Positions 23,745 to 32,132 of a stretch of 34,853 bases of DNA are shown here, piece after piece. Position 1 is the stretch's first letter, and every line of letters starts with the position of its first letter. The stretch spans positions 1-34,853 of the forward strand of contig JAJOJF010000028.1 of NCBI GenBank assembly GCA_021208885.1, written 5' to 3'. This DNA comes from Burkholderiaceae bacterium. GTDB taxonomy: Bacteria > Pseudomonadota > Gammaproteobacteria > Burkholderiales > Burkholderiaceae_B. The notes under the pieces are model-generated. The model saw only the letters and a list, made by a program, of their open reading frames with translations, was not told the DNA's origin and did not search any database. The translations under genes were made by a program, and so were the position numbers.

Positions 23745-23893
23745 CTACACCCAATACGGCCTTGACACTTGATCGTGTCAGTGTTCACCGAGGCAGCCAG
23801 CAGATCGTGCAGTCAATCAACCTGGACTTGCCCGTAGGGCAGATGCTGGGCGTATTGGGTCCAAACGGTGCGGGAAAGACCTCTCTTTCCTGA
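23741..23893 (+). pseudogene. hmuV: hmuV, truncated haem ABC ATPase
   Basis: Only the first ~50 residues remain. They include the start of an ABC ATPase and a complete Walker A (GPNGAGKTS), after which the frame reads LS and stops at the TGA inside the end of an insertion sequence. An intact HmuV is ~255-265 residues, so the Q-loop, signature motif, Walker B and switch His are all missing. The remainder does not reappear on the far side of the element. Confidence 0.93.
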
Positions 23894-25563
23894 GTTCTGC
23901 CATTTAGTGTGTACAAACGGGTTCCAGTAGATCAATTAGTTCCGGATTTCCCAGCTCCCGCGCATCCATTTGCATTACATGAGTCTGGCCGGTGCGGTCA
24001 TCGAGCAGATGAGCCTCGTGAACCTTCCAAAGCTGATCGCGTATCTGCCGGGTCGAGTGTCCAGTTTTGATCTCGAGGTATTTGCTCATCATCAGACCCA
24101 TGAAGCAGATGACCAGATGGGCTCTGATCGCTTGCTCGGTGTAATGGAAGATGGGTCTGGCCTGCAAGTCCGACTTGGTCATACGGAATGCTTTTTCCAC
24201 GTTCCAGAGATCATGGTAATAATCCACCACGTCTTGATCAGACAGTTCATCGCGCGGGACATTGGTGACATAGCCTTTGATGCCTAACAGCTTCTCGGCT
24301 TTGGTCTTGAGCGCATCGTTGAGTTCAAACAAGGAATCTTTGTCACTGACTTTCTTGATGAATTTGGCGCGCTACCAGGCTCATTTTTCTCTAGCAATGC
24401 CAGCGCACGCTTGATATGTTTTTCAAACTCGCGCCTGTCCTTCTTGTAACGCGCATCAGAGAAGTGGCAAATCAGATCAACATCGGTTTTAAGCGAACCC
24501 TTCTTGAGCGTGTGCTTAAACCGTGTGGTTGCACCGTCGGTGCGTGGCAGTTGGGCGTCGATTTGATCGACGAATGTCTTGGCTCCATTGGCTAACCGGG
24601 CACCCACAATATAGCGATAGCCTTGCTCATCGAGCTTTTGCATATTGTCCGTGGAGAGCATTGCAGCGTCGGCCACAATCACTGGCTTGCACTGACTTCC
24701 CACCCGCTGCTCAAATCGCTTCAGAATTGCCAGCATGGTGTGGCCTTCAAAGGTGTTGCCTTCAAACGCCTCGTGCATCACCGGAAAGCCCGATCGGGTG
24801 GTGATCAAGCCGATGACAATCTGAGGCTGCTGTGGCTTATTGTCCTTGGAGAACCCGGGTTGTTGAAACTCGTACTCCTTGAACGACTCGAAATACAACG
24901 TGGTGACGTCATACAGCACCAGGCCAAAGGACTCCTTCAGATCGCGTCGTGCCAGGTCAATGGCTGCGGTTTCAATCGCTGCCTGATGATCCACCAGCTT
25001 GGGCAGCAAACGATAGACTGTTCGCTGCGCATAGGTCACATCAAAGTACTGCTTGAGCAGTTCAATGGTCCGTAACTTAGATGCTGGCTCAATGATCCGC
25101 ATGAGCGCTAAGTCGCGGTATAGCATTGGCAGCTTATCTAACCCGCACAAATGTGCACAAGCCAGCAACGCCCGCCTTGCGTACGTATGCGTCACGCCAA
25201 TGAGCCGAACTTTAGACAAATCGACCAACCGACTCGGTTGCTCGAGTGCCGCAAACAAACTGGGTTGGGCTCGATGCTTCTCAACATACCGCTCAGCATC
25301 AGCCAAGAGCAGGGTTAGCGTGTCCTCATCGCGGGCACTTCCCATATGCTTGACCACGATGCAACGTCTACCGTCATAGCGGACCACCTGGACAGCGGTC
25401 GCGCCAGATGCGGTTCGTGTTTTGCGGGTTGTGAGGTCTCCAGCCATCCGGCGAAGATAGCATTAGTGTGTACGAAAGCGAATTGAAAAATCACAACCCG
25501 TTGAAAGATATGGATTATTTTTCGATGCTCAGTATTTCTTTATCGAGTTGGCAGAAGTCAGGA
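23888..25563 (-). mobile_element. IS1634/IS4-type insertion sequence inside hmuV
   Basis: The element is delimited by terminal inverted repeats: TCCTGAGTTCTGCCAT on the left and, reading inward from the right, TCCTGACTTCTGCCAA (14 of 16 identical). A TGTGTAC motif recurs just inside both ends. It is ~1.68 kb with one transposase on the minus strand. The bases flanking each end do not form a recognisable target duplication, and hmuV does not resume on the right, so a deletion or rearrangement probably followed insertion. Confidence 0.85.
23904..25447 (-). pseudogene. IS1634-family DDE transposase, frameshifted
   Basis: The N-terminal frame (24284-25447) has the family pattern TRTASGATAVQVVRYDGRRCIVVKHMGSA, DVTTLYFESF, GLITTRSGFPVMHEAFEGNTFEGHTML and VADAAMLS. 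The C-terminal frame (to 23904) has GIKGYVTN, then YYHDLWNVEKAFRMTKSDL with the final catalytic Glu, and RAHLVICFMGLMMSKYLE. The two are in different frames; homology passes from one to the other near 24365-24375, where the sequence would read AKFIKKVSDKDSLFELN if one base were changed. A single-base indel has disabled this copy unless programmed frameshifting occurs, for which no slippery site is obvious. Confidence 0.85.
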
Positions 25564-25584
25564 GTCCTCCCTTGCCACACAATC

Positions 25585-27003
25585 CTAGTGCAACCCACCT
25601 TTATTACGACCTGACTTTTTGCGCCGGGCAACCCGCTCAGCCACCCGCTGCTTGGCCAGCTCGCCCATCATGTCGCCCACCGTCATGACTTCGCGCTCCA
25701 TAAGTCTGGCCCTGCTGCCCATCTGCCTAGCGATCTCTTGTTCGATCATTTGCCCGGTTCCCTCGCCCACCAAGTGGGCTACCAGCCTGTCCTTGGTGAT
25801 CCGAATTTCACCTAGGTGTAGGCCTTGGCCATCGCCATCATCGTCACCCACCCACGGAAAATGAACACCCTCGCCTTCAATACCATCGACCTCTTCAGTA
25901 AAGGGCTCGACGGTGCAAAGCAATTCCTCAGCGGTGTTACCTGACAAGTGCGCCAATGCTTGAAGATTGTTTTCCAGGTCGCCGGGCAGTTGGTATTTCA
26001 AGATTGTGAGTACGGGCCGTGAGGGATCTTCAGCCATGTTTGCCGGATGTTCCTTGTCTTGATCATCTGGCTCGTCTTGCTCGAAATCGCCAGCCATCGA
26101 GCGATACAAACCGCGTATCTCCTCGGCCATTGCATGGCGCCAGTCAGAACCAAGCTCAGGCAACATGTCCATCATCTTCTCTCGCACATGGGACAGCGGC
26201 TCTACTATATCGGGTGACAGCATAAGTGGAGCGATTGATGTCACGATGCTCACACCTCTTACGGTCACCACCTGGCCGTAAATCACGCTGCCGGACTCAA
26301 GATCGTCGACCAGATTCGGCGAAAATACGTAGTGCTCAGCTGGCACCAGCAGATCTTTGAGTTTCACGTATTTCCCAATCTTCTCCTTGACCTGAAAGAA
26401 GGTATAGGGTGCCATCATGGCCTGCTCAATCAGGCTGCGCTCAGTATCGCTGACCGTCTGGTTCTGATACTTCCCGTCGGGGTCATCCAAGCCATCAATA
26501 CACGCCAGAAACATCTGAGCGACTGGCGGGAAGACCACGACTGGCTCCTCACCCACAGTGCCGTCAGCATCTTGCCCAAGGTCTTGTTCCAAAGACTTAA
26601 CTAGAGACTCTTTCGAGTCATTGGCCTGATCCGTGTCTGACCCAAATCGCTCAACCACGCTTTCAGGTATCTCGGCACACCAATTGAGCAGCATCCACGG
26701 AAAAAAGAAACCCAGAACCTCGGATGATTCGGGATCCATCTCAGGATCCGCGCCGTGGTTGAAGTCCAGCCACGCAGCGTTCAGCGTGTTTGGTGACAAA
26801 TCATCGGTTACGAACTCTATGAGCCTAATCATCAAAAGACCAAATTCATTGGTGAGTGCTTCGCCGGCATCCTGAGGACTTGGCATCATCTGAGCTGCCA
26901 GACAACAGAGCTTGTATTTTTTGCCGCTGCCACACGGACATGGGTCATTACGCTGAGGCTTGCTTTGGGAACTGCCTTGAGATTTACGCTCAGGTTTGCT
27001 CAT
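25585..27003 (-). CDS. SEC-C zinc-motif protein, long paralogue of the neighbour
   Basis: 472 residues from the ATG at 27003 (MSKPERK). Residues ~18-34 are a SEC-C zinc motif (RNDPCPCGSGKKYKLCC) like that at the C-terminus of SecA. The middle (~55-330) is clearly homologous to the protein encoded next to it (27105-28076), sharing AW-DFN, MDPE, FFPW, PP-A-MF, APY-F-VK, LEDL/LKDL-type and DWR/DWH segments. A C-terminal extension (~335-472) is unique and ends in VARRKKSGRNKGG. It is very acidic overall. No enzymatic motif was found. Function is unknown; SEC-C domains often bind zinc and the ribosome or SecB-like partners. Confidence 0.75.
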   Translation of the reverse strand: MSKPERKSQGSSQSKPQRNDPCPCGSGKKYKLCCLAAQMMPSPQDAGEALTNEFGLLMIRLIEFVTDDLSPNTLNAAWLDFNHGADPEMDPESSEVLGFFFPWMLLNWCAEIPESVVERFGSDTDQANDSKESLVKSLEQDLGQDADGTVGEEPVVVFPPVAQMFLACIDGLDDPDGKYQNQTVSDTERSLIEQAMMAPYTFFQVKEKIGKYVKLKDLLVPAEHYVFSPNLVDDLESGSVIYGQVVTVRGVSIVTSIAPLMLSPDIVEPLSHVREKMMDMLPELGSDWRHAMAEEIRGLYRSMAGDFEQDEPDDQDKEHPANMAEDPSRPVLTILKYQLPGDLENNLQALAHLSGNTAEELLCTVEPFTEEVDGIEGEGVHFPWVGDDDGDGQGLHLGEIRITKDRLVAHLVGEGTGQMIEQEIARQMGSRARLMEREVMTVGDMMGELAKQRVAERVARRKKSGRNKGGLH

Positions 27004-27104
27004 ATCTAGCGACGAAATTAAGTGTGAACATTGACAAGAGATTAGTACGGATCCTGGCAGCGAACTCCGATGCTGCAACTAGACAGCGATAGCATGTGCA
27101 GTAT

Positions 27105-28076
27105 TCAGTGCTTAGTCTGATCTAACATATCACCATCCTCGTCGCCTTCATCACCCTCATCATCCTCCAACCCCTGCAAATCCGAGATCAGCATCTGATA
27201 AAGCGAGCGCATCTCAAACTCAAGCTCAAGGTGCCAGTCGTCGCCAAGCTCTTTAATGATGGGTGCAATCCGACTGCGCGCATCGGCAAGCGCTTCTTGC
27301 ACAAACTCAGGCAGCACCGCAGGTGCAACGCCACACAACACATGCACATCATTGACTGACACAACCTGGGCGTAAACCACATCACCTTCTTCAAGCATGT
27401 CGACCAACACCTGTGCATAGACCTGTTTTTGATTGGGCATGATCAAGTCTTCAAGCATCACAAAGGGGCCTGGGCCAACGGCGTTGACCTTAAGAAAACT
27501 GTAAGGTGCGAGCGCAGCCGCCTCAATGAATTGACGTTCTTTGACTGTCAGAGTCAGGCTAGCAGCCGGACTGTGTTGGCCGTCTGCGCCATCAACCGAG
27601 TTCATGAACATGGTGGCAATCGGCGGCAAGGATATGTGGGGTTCGTCATCACCGTCCTCGTCAAACTCATCGTCATCAAGCGAGTCAGACAGGATCTCAT
27701 CGATCTCTTCGTCGCTTAAGGCCTCAATTTCCTCAAGCCAGTTTTCATCATCATCGTCGTCGAGATCGTCAAGCTCGTCTTCAAGCAAATCCCCGTCGCC
27801 GGCAAGCATTTCATCGCGTGCGGCTTGAAAGTCAGCCTCAGACACATCACGACGCCAGTAAAACAGTGCCCACGGAAAAAAGTGCAGCGCAGGCTCCGGG
27901 TCTTCCGGATCCATGGGGATGTCCTCGTACAGATTGAACTCATCCCACGCTTCATCAAGTATCTGAAGCTCGCCTGCCTGCTCGATGTAGTCCAGCAGCC
28001 GTGACTGTAGCGTGATCTGAGTTTCAAACAGTTCCTCGTGTGCGGCAACAGTCGCGGGATCGAGTTCAGGCTTCAT
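27105..28076 (-). CDS. Acidic hypothetical protein, paralogue lacking SEC-C
   Basis: 323 residues from the ATG at 28076 (MKPELDP). It is homologous to the middle of the SEC-C protein 100 bases downstream. Shared features: AWDEFN ... MDPEDPEPALHFFPWALFYW, SLPPIATMFMNSVDG, APYSFLKV, VDMLEEGDVVYAQVV and DDWHLELEFEMRSLYQML. It has an Asp/Glu-rich insertion at ~100-150 (DDLDDDDDENW) and an acidic tail, but no zinc motif. The pair reads as an ancient tandem duplication in which one copy gained or lost the SEC-C module. Soluble and cytosolic; function unknown. Confidence 0.72.
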   Translation of the reverse strand: MKPELDPATVAAHEELFETQITLQSRLLDYIEQAGELQILDEAWDEFNLYEDIPMDPEDPEPALHFFPWALFYWRRDVSEADFQAARDEMLAGDGDLLEDELDDLDDDDDENWLEEIEALSDEEIDEILSDSLDDDEFDEDGDDEPHISLPPIATMFMNSVDGADGQHSPAASLTLTVKERQFIEAAALAPYSFLKVNAVGPGPFVMLEDLIMPNQKQVYAQVLVDMLEEGDVVYAQVVSVNDVHVLCGVAPAVLPEFVQEALADARSRIAPIIKELGDDWHLELEFEMRSLYQMLISDLQGLEDDEGDEGDEDGDMLDQTKH

Positions 28077-28515
28077 GGCGGATATCCAGACAATGACTTG
28101 GTAGATATTCGATTGTCGCAGATACAGGTTGCGATGCAATGCCTAAATGGGCATTGATTCTGATGCCTAAATGGCTAGTGAGCATCATGGGGGACAGATG
28201 CACAAACCTAAAGTCGCACCTTTAATGGGTACATTCGTACCTCTTTTAGGTACGAATGCATGCCTGTCCCACCAACACAGATCAGTCCAGACGGGACAAT
28301 GATCACTGAACACCATGATCACTAAACACCAACAAACCAACCACTGCACAGTTACGTGCAATTCGCAACACTATGGCTTGGCTCTCGCATGTAATGGCCA
28401 CTGGCAAACGACTTAGTACAAATTTTTCTTGGCGAGCGCCCCGTTATCGTCCTAAGCTAACTATGATGATAAACCTGAGGAATCAGTCTACGATTGACTG
28501 ACTGCGAGTTAGACC
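28077..28515. other. Intergenic region upstream of gdhA with small repeats
   Basis: No gene. It contains a 12-bp direct repeat (ATGCCTAAATGG at 28139-28150 and 28163-28174), the palindromic element at 28191-28270, and the upstream region of gdhA. Confidence 0.5.
28191..28270. repeat. Nested palindromic element (REP/MITE-like)
   Basis: Outer 7-bp inverted repeats GGGACAG (28191) and CTGTCCC (28264) enclose a perfect 10-bp hairpin CATTCGTACC/GGTACGAATG with a 7-base loop at 28232-28258. There is no T-run, so it is not a standard terminator. GGGACAG-ended palindromes are common scattered elements linked to REP-associated Y1 transposases; no such transposase is present here. Confidence 0.55.
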
Positions 28516-29856
28516 ATGACCGACGCAACCAACGCAAACACTGGCAACGTAGTTGCCGCCCCCGCACCAAACGGGATCGCTAGCCACCCACTGCCCTCAT
28601 ACCTCAATCCCAACGACCTCGGCCCTTGGGGCACGTTCTTGCAGCAAGTGGATCGGGTCACGCCTTATTTAGGCAACCTGTCGCGCTGGGTCGAGACTTT
28701 AAAGCGACCCAAGCGGATTCTGGTTGTCGATGTGCCGATATTTTTGGATAACGGCACGGTTGCCCACTTCGAAGGCTATCGCGTGCAACACAACACCAGT
28801 CGCGGCCCAGGCAAAGGCGGGGTGCGGTTTCACCAAGACGTGAGCTTATCAGAAGTGATGGCGCTCTCAGCCTGGATGTCAATCAAGAACGCTGCAGTCA
28901 ATGTGCCCTACGGTGGCGCCAAGGGCGGCATTCGGGTCGATCCCCGCAAGCTATCTATGGGCGAGCTTGAGCGCGTTACCCGGCGCTACACCAGCGAAAT
29001 TGGCATCATCATTGGTCCGAGCAAAGACATCCCGGCGCCAGACGTCAACACCAATGAAAAAATCATGGCCTGGATGATGGATACCTACTCCATGAACCAG
29101 GGCACGACAACGACCGGCGTGGTGACCGGAAAGCCAATCGATTTGGGTGGCTCATTAGGGCGGCGTGAAGCCACTGGCCGGGGCGTGTTCACCGTGGGGG
29201 TACAAGCGGCCCAACGCATTGGTCTGCCGATTGAAGGTGCCCGCATTGCAGTGCAAGGCATGGGTAACGTGGGTGGCGTGGCTGCCAAACTCTTCTCTGA
29301 AGCCGGCGCCCGTATCGTGGCGGCACAAGACCATGGCGGCAGTATCTACAACGAAGCTGGGCTCAACATGCCAGCCCTGCTTGAGCATGTGGCCAAACAC
29401 GGCACTGTGGCTGGTTTTGAAGATGCTGAAGTCATTGCCAACGACGCTTTCTGGGACGCACCATGCGATATTCTGATTCCGGCAGCACTTGAAGGCCAGA
29501 TCACCAAAGACAATGCCAACCGCATTCAAGCGCGCATGGTGATTGAAGGCGCCAATGGTCCCACCACGCCCGAAGCAGACGACATTCTGAATGACCGCGG
29601 GGTCTTGATTGTGCCCGACGTGATCGCCAACGCCGGTGGCGTCACCGTCAGTTACTTTGAGTGGGTTCAGGATTTTTCTAGCTTTTTCTGGAGCGAAGAA
29701 GAGATCAACAAACGCTTGGTCGACATCATGAAAGGTGCGCTTGATGCCATTTGGCAAGTCTCAGCCGAACATCAGGTCAGCCTCAGAACTGCTACCTTTA
29801 TCGTGGCTTGCAAGCGCATCCTGCATGCCCGGGATTTGAGGGGCTTGTATCCGTGA
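28516..29856 (+). CDS. gdhA: Glutamate dehydrogenase (Glu/Leu/Phe/Val dehydrogenase family)
   Basis: 446 residues. The catalytic N-terminal domain shows [33 protein letters not shown] with the active-site Lys, and [19 protein letters not shown]. The Rossmann domain shows [18 protein letters not shown], and later [16 protein letters not shown] and [20 protein letters not shown]. It interconverts glutamate and 2-oxoglutarate with NAD(P). The N-terminal Thr/Asn/Ala-rich ~25 residues are family-variable. It is a stand-alone housekeeping gene that helps place the organism near Bordetella/Achromobacter relatives. Confidence 0.95.
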   Translation: MTDATNANTGNVVAAPAPNGIASHPLPSYLNPNDLGPWGTFLQQVDRVTPYLGNLSRWVETLKRPKRILVVDVPIFLDNGTVAHFEGYRVQHNTSRGPGKGGVRFHQDVSLSEVMALSAWMSIKNAAVNVPYGGAKGGIRVDPRKLSMGELERVTRRYTSEIGIIIGPSKDIPAPDVNTNEKIMAWMMDTYSMNQGTTTTGVVTGKPIDLGGSLGRREATGRGVFTVGVQAAQRIGLPIEGARIAVQGMGNVGGVAAKLFSEAGARIVAAQDHGGSIYNEAGLNMPALLEHVAKHGTVAGFEDAEVIANDAFWDAPCDILIPAALEGQITKDNANRIQARMVIEGANGPTTPEADDILNDRGVLIVPDVIANAGGVTVSYFEWVQDFSSFFWSEEEINKRLVDIMKGALDAIWQVSAEHQVSLRTATFIVACKRILHARDLRGLYP

Positions 29857-29877
29857 ACACCCAGTAGCGCTCCGATT

Positions 29878-29909
29878 CGCAAAGTCAGCCGAACTATTCT
29901 GACTTTGCG
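29878..29909. terminator. Strong hairpin after gdhA
   Basis: A perfect 11-bp stem, CGCAAAGTCAG and CTGACTTTGCG, with a 10-base loop, 22 bases after the gdhA stop. No T-run follows, so it is either a Rho-assisted or bidirectional end, or an mRNA 3' stabiliser. Confidence 0.5.
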
Positions 29910-29948
29910 CCGGCAACCACAACACACACTGGGACTTCAACAAAAAGC

Positions 29949-30232
29949 TTATCCGAACAGTTCACTATGCGAACCGAGTCTTGCAAGGCGAAGAATCGGC
30001 TCCTCTGGCTGTTTGTAAATCAGCAGAAGACGGGTTTGACATGGCACTCTCGGAAACCCAACCAATTACCGATCAGACCATGATCTCTATTGTGCGGTGG
30101 CAATGGCAAGTCTCGCACCAGTAGATCAAGCGCGCTAGTAAGCAAATGTTCGATATCTCCACGGTGTCTAGGTGTTGCTTTAATACGTTTGTAGTCTTTC
30201 TTAAAACTGTTTGAATATTCAATCGTCCGCAT
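29949..30232 (-). pseudogene. yafQ: yafQ-type toxin disrupted by a one-base frameshift
   Basis: The frame from 30232 reads as a normal YafQ (SFKKDYKRIKA, DHGLIGNWLGFRECHVKP) but then gives VFC and stops at 30020. Shifting frame by one base restores the family C-terminus, LLLIYKQPEEPILRLARLGSHSELFG, ending at the stop at 29949. The lost tail includes the His of GSHSELF, a catalytic residue in YafQ. One missing nucleotide right after HVKP (around 30035) explains everything. The upstream antitoxin is intact. Either a genuine inactivating mutation or a sequencing error. Confidence 0.85.
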
Positions 30233-30485
30233 TCAAATCCGCCATCAGTTTGCTGACTGTTTTTGCCTTTTTACCCTTACCCGCTTCAAGCTGCTCGATG
30301 GCTCTGCGTGTCGTCCCACTTGGCACCTTGACCTCAAATGGCAGGCAGTGTTCGACGGCAATACGCAGCAACAACAATCTGATCGCATCAGAAATGGTTA
30401 ACCCCATTCCTTGCAAGGCTTGGGCTGCCTGCTTTTTAGTGGTCGAATCGATTCGAGCGCGAACATAGGTGTCAGAAGAACTCAT
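30219..30485 (-). CDS. dinJ: DinJ/RelB-type antitoxin
   Basis: 88 residues with a very strong ribosome site (GGAGGTG seven bases upstream). The ribbon-helix-helix N-terminus reads TYVRARIDSTTKKQAAQALQGMGLTISDAIRLLLLRIAVEHCLPF, the standard DinJ core, followed by a Lys-rich linker and LMADLNADD. It overlaps the toxin gene by 14 bases. It should repress its own promoter through the inverted repeat at 30511-30533. Confidence 0.9.
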   Translation of the reverse strand: MSSSDTYVRARIDSTTKKQAAQALQGMGLTISDAIRLLLLRIAVEHCLPFEVKVPSGTTRRAIEQLEAGKGKKAKTVSKLMADLNADD

Positions 30486-30510
30486 TATTCACCTCCGTTA
30501 TAAAGTTTAA

Positions 30511-30533
30511 TTGTAGTCTCATTGTGACTACAA
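30511..30533 (-). promoter_or_regulatory. Inverted-repeat operator of dinJ
   Basis: TTGTAGTC and GACTACAA form a perfect 8-bp inverted repeat around a 7-base centre, 25 bases upstream of the dinJ ATG. On the minus strand TTGTAG could serve as -35 and the TATAAC near 30501 as -10, so binding would block transcription. The palindrome is seen; its use as operator follows from the known habit of DinJ/RelB antitoxins. Confidence 0.65.
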
Positions 30534-30664
30534 AGGAGAAAATTAATATCCAAAGCGCTGCTGCCTCGTTGTTATTGCCCGACCCATCACATCAAGCTAT
30601 TTCACTAACCTAATGACCCACGAGGCATATCCTAGAACTGACCGGATTTGATCACCTCCTGGCC

Positions 30665-31200
30665 CTAAAGAACAAGGATTCCCTCTACAGGAAGGTCTGA
30701 CCCGACCTCGGCTTGCGCCTTATTTACCGATGCTTCGCAGGCTTTCGCCTCCACAACGGCAGATTCAATCACTAACTGAGCAAGGCCACGTGCAAGAATG
30801 TTGCGAGCCGCATTCACGTCTCGATCGTGTTCTGCACCGCATTGGCCGCATACCCAGTGACGCACATCCAAGTCGCCTAGCCCTTTCGGGCTTGCGTCTG
30901 GAATCGTTCCACACGCAGAGCATGTCTGAGTGGTGTACGCCTCATTGATTTCTTCAAAGACAACACCTGCCGAATTGAACTTAGGGCATTTGTATTCCAA
31001 CATTGTCCTAGATATCGACCACCCCGCATCGACCATCCGGCATCGAGCGTGCTCTTGGCCATCTTGGTCTTGACCAACTTCTGACTGCTGACGTTGCCAA
31101 CGAATATTGCACCATTTTCGTTGACGAGCTTGCGACTAAACTTGTGCCAATCATCCTTGCGACGGTTAGCGATCTTGTGGTGAATCGCACGCACACGGTC
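30665..31200 (-). pseudogene. tnpB: IS200/IS605-type tnpB fragment, N-terminus missing and frameshifted
   Basis: The C-terminal frame (30665-31036) has the TnpB zinc ribbon (TTQTCSACG ... WVCGQCG) and the last RuvC motif DRDVNAARNIL. The preceding part lies in another frame (to ~31194): HHKIANRRKDDWHKFSRKLV and MAKSTLDAGWS. The two frames meet where a 14-bp sequence is duplicated imperfectly (31017-31030 and 31031-31044, 12 of 14 identical), which shifts the frame. About the first 200 residues, with the first catalytic Asp, are absent. No tnpA is present. Dead as a nuclease. Confidence 0.85.
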
Positions 31201-31568
31201 TTCTCATCAGGCTTGATCAGTTTATCGGGATCATAAATAGTCGCATCACGGCGATCCTTGTGGTGCCCACAATGCGTCATAGCGTCGCAAGATCGGAACA
31301 GATTGCTCCATTCAAAGGTCAGTTCGGGGTAATGCGATTTATTTTTGCGACGAAAATGTTCAGTGTGCCCGCCATCAAAAATCACCCCCTCACAGTACGC
31401 ACACCGAATGCGGTCTTCTGGCGCTGCCGGGTTGCCCTGAAGACAGGCTAACGCCTCTTTAACCTGATTCCTGCAGTTGGTACCAAGATCGTCCCAATCA
31501 TGGCACTTATAGTCATACTCAGACAAACATAATGGCGGCACTACTGCCGATCGGTCCAACTTGTGCAT
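31200..31568 (-). pseudogene. HNH nuclease N-terminus (PtuB/TIGR02646-like), 3' end lost
   Basis: From the ATG at 31568 about 122 residues are authentic: MHKLDRSAV, CHDWDDLGTNCRNQVKEAL, then the HNH region RCAYCEGVIFDGGHTEHFRRKN, YPELTFEWSNLFRSCDAMTHCGHHKD and YDPDKLIKPDE. This is the TIGR02646 pattern of PtuB, the HNH effector of Septu and of retron Ec78. After KPDE the frame enters the tnpB fragment and continues as a meaningless chimera to 31008. The zinc and HNH residues survive, but the C-terminal part is gone. Confidence 0.65.
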
Positions 31569-31573
31569 GCTCT

Positions 31574-31759
31574 TTACTTTCCAACGCGTGGTCTGTCGAG
31601 CTTGAACACCTGAAAACGTATCAGCTGATCTGCGCCACGCAGCACGGCATGGTCGGGCCCGTAAAGTTCGATCAGCTTTTGACGTAGTAACTGGCCATCG
31701 GGCGTGTCGTGCGTACCTGACTCAATCATTGCGGTGTAATCGGCGATCCGATAGCGCTT
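31574..31759 (-). pseudogene. Remnant of an upstream ATPase C-terminus (PtuA-like candidate)
   Basis: A 61-codon frame ends 5 bases before the HNH start. It reads YRIADYTAMIESGTHDTPDG, then LLRQKLIELYGPDHAVLRGADQLIRFQVFKLDRP and a stop. It is bounded upstream by a stop, with no start codon for a larger gene. The tight spacing and its position directly before a PtuB-like gene suggest the tail of PtuA, the AAA ATPase partner. Family assignment rests mainly on position and a remembered tail pattern. Confidence 0.4.
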
Positions 31760-32132
31760 TCACATGTGGTTGGGGGTTTTAGCTTTTGTTTTGCAAGCTA
31801 AGATTTGCCGAAATGCTATCACGCCATCACTCGTTCACGGCGCCGAATTACACACGTTTTGGAAGGGTTTGTGGACCTCACCTTAATCCCTTAATCCTCT
31901 CCTGCAACGTCAGACCGACCGGGTCACGCCCATTTTGGGCGCCACGCGATTGCCTTTAAAAGTTAAGCAAGCGAAGCTTGCAGATTAACGACCGACACAA
32001 GCGAGCGACACAAGCAAGCGACACAAGCAAGCGACACAATCAACCGCACCGCTGACTGCAACGGGAGCACTCGCACACTGCGCACCAAGCAGCGCTTGTC
32101 GCTGACCGATTGACCGACAACATCCGATCGAC
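31760..32132. other. Non-coding stretch with tandem repeat upstream of RND operon
   Basis: No gene. It contains the 13-bp tandem array at 31992-32043 and presumably the promoter of the efflux operon. Confidence 0.45.
31992..32043. repeat. Four tandem 13-bp units
   Basis: Unit GCGACACAAGCAA, four copies; the outer two have one or two changes each (first CCGACACAAGCGA, last GCGACACAATCAA). It lies ~90 bases before the adaptor gene. A slippage-prone array whose copy number may vary. Confidence 0.8.

Noticed and set aside
27541..27828. Ser-rich plus-strand frame opposite the acidic gene
   Set aside because: It is the antisense shadow of the Asp/Glu codon run of the minus-strand gene.
28232..28258. 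The perfect hairpin as a transcription terminator
   Set aside because: No U-run follows and it is upstream of gdhA rather than directly after a plus-strand gene; it fits a nested repeat element better.
31008..31200. C-terminal ~64 residues of the 186-residue HNH frame as a novel domain
   Set aside because: They are tnpB DNA read in the wrong frame.
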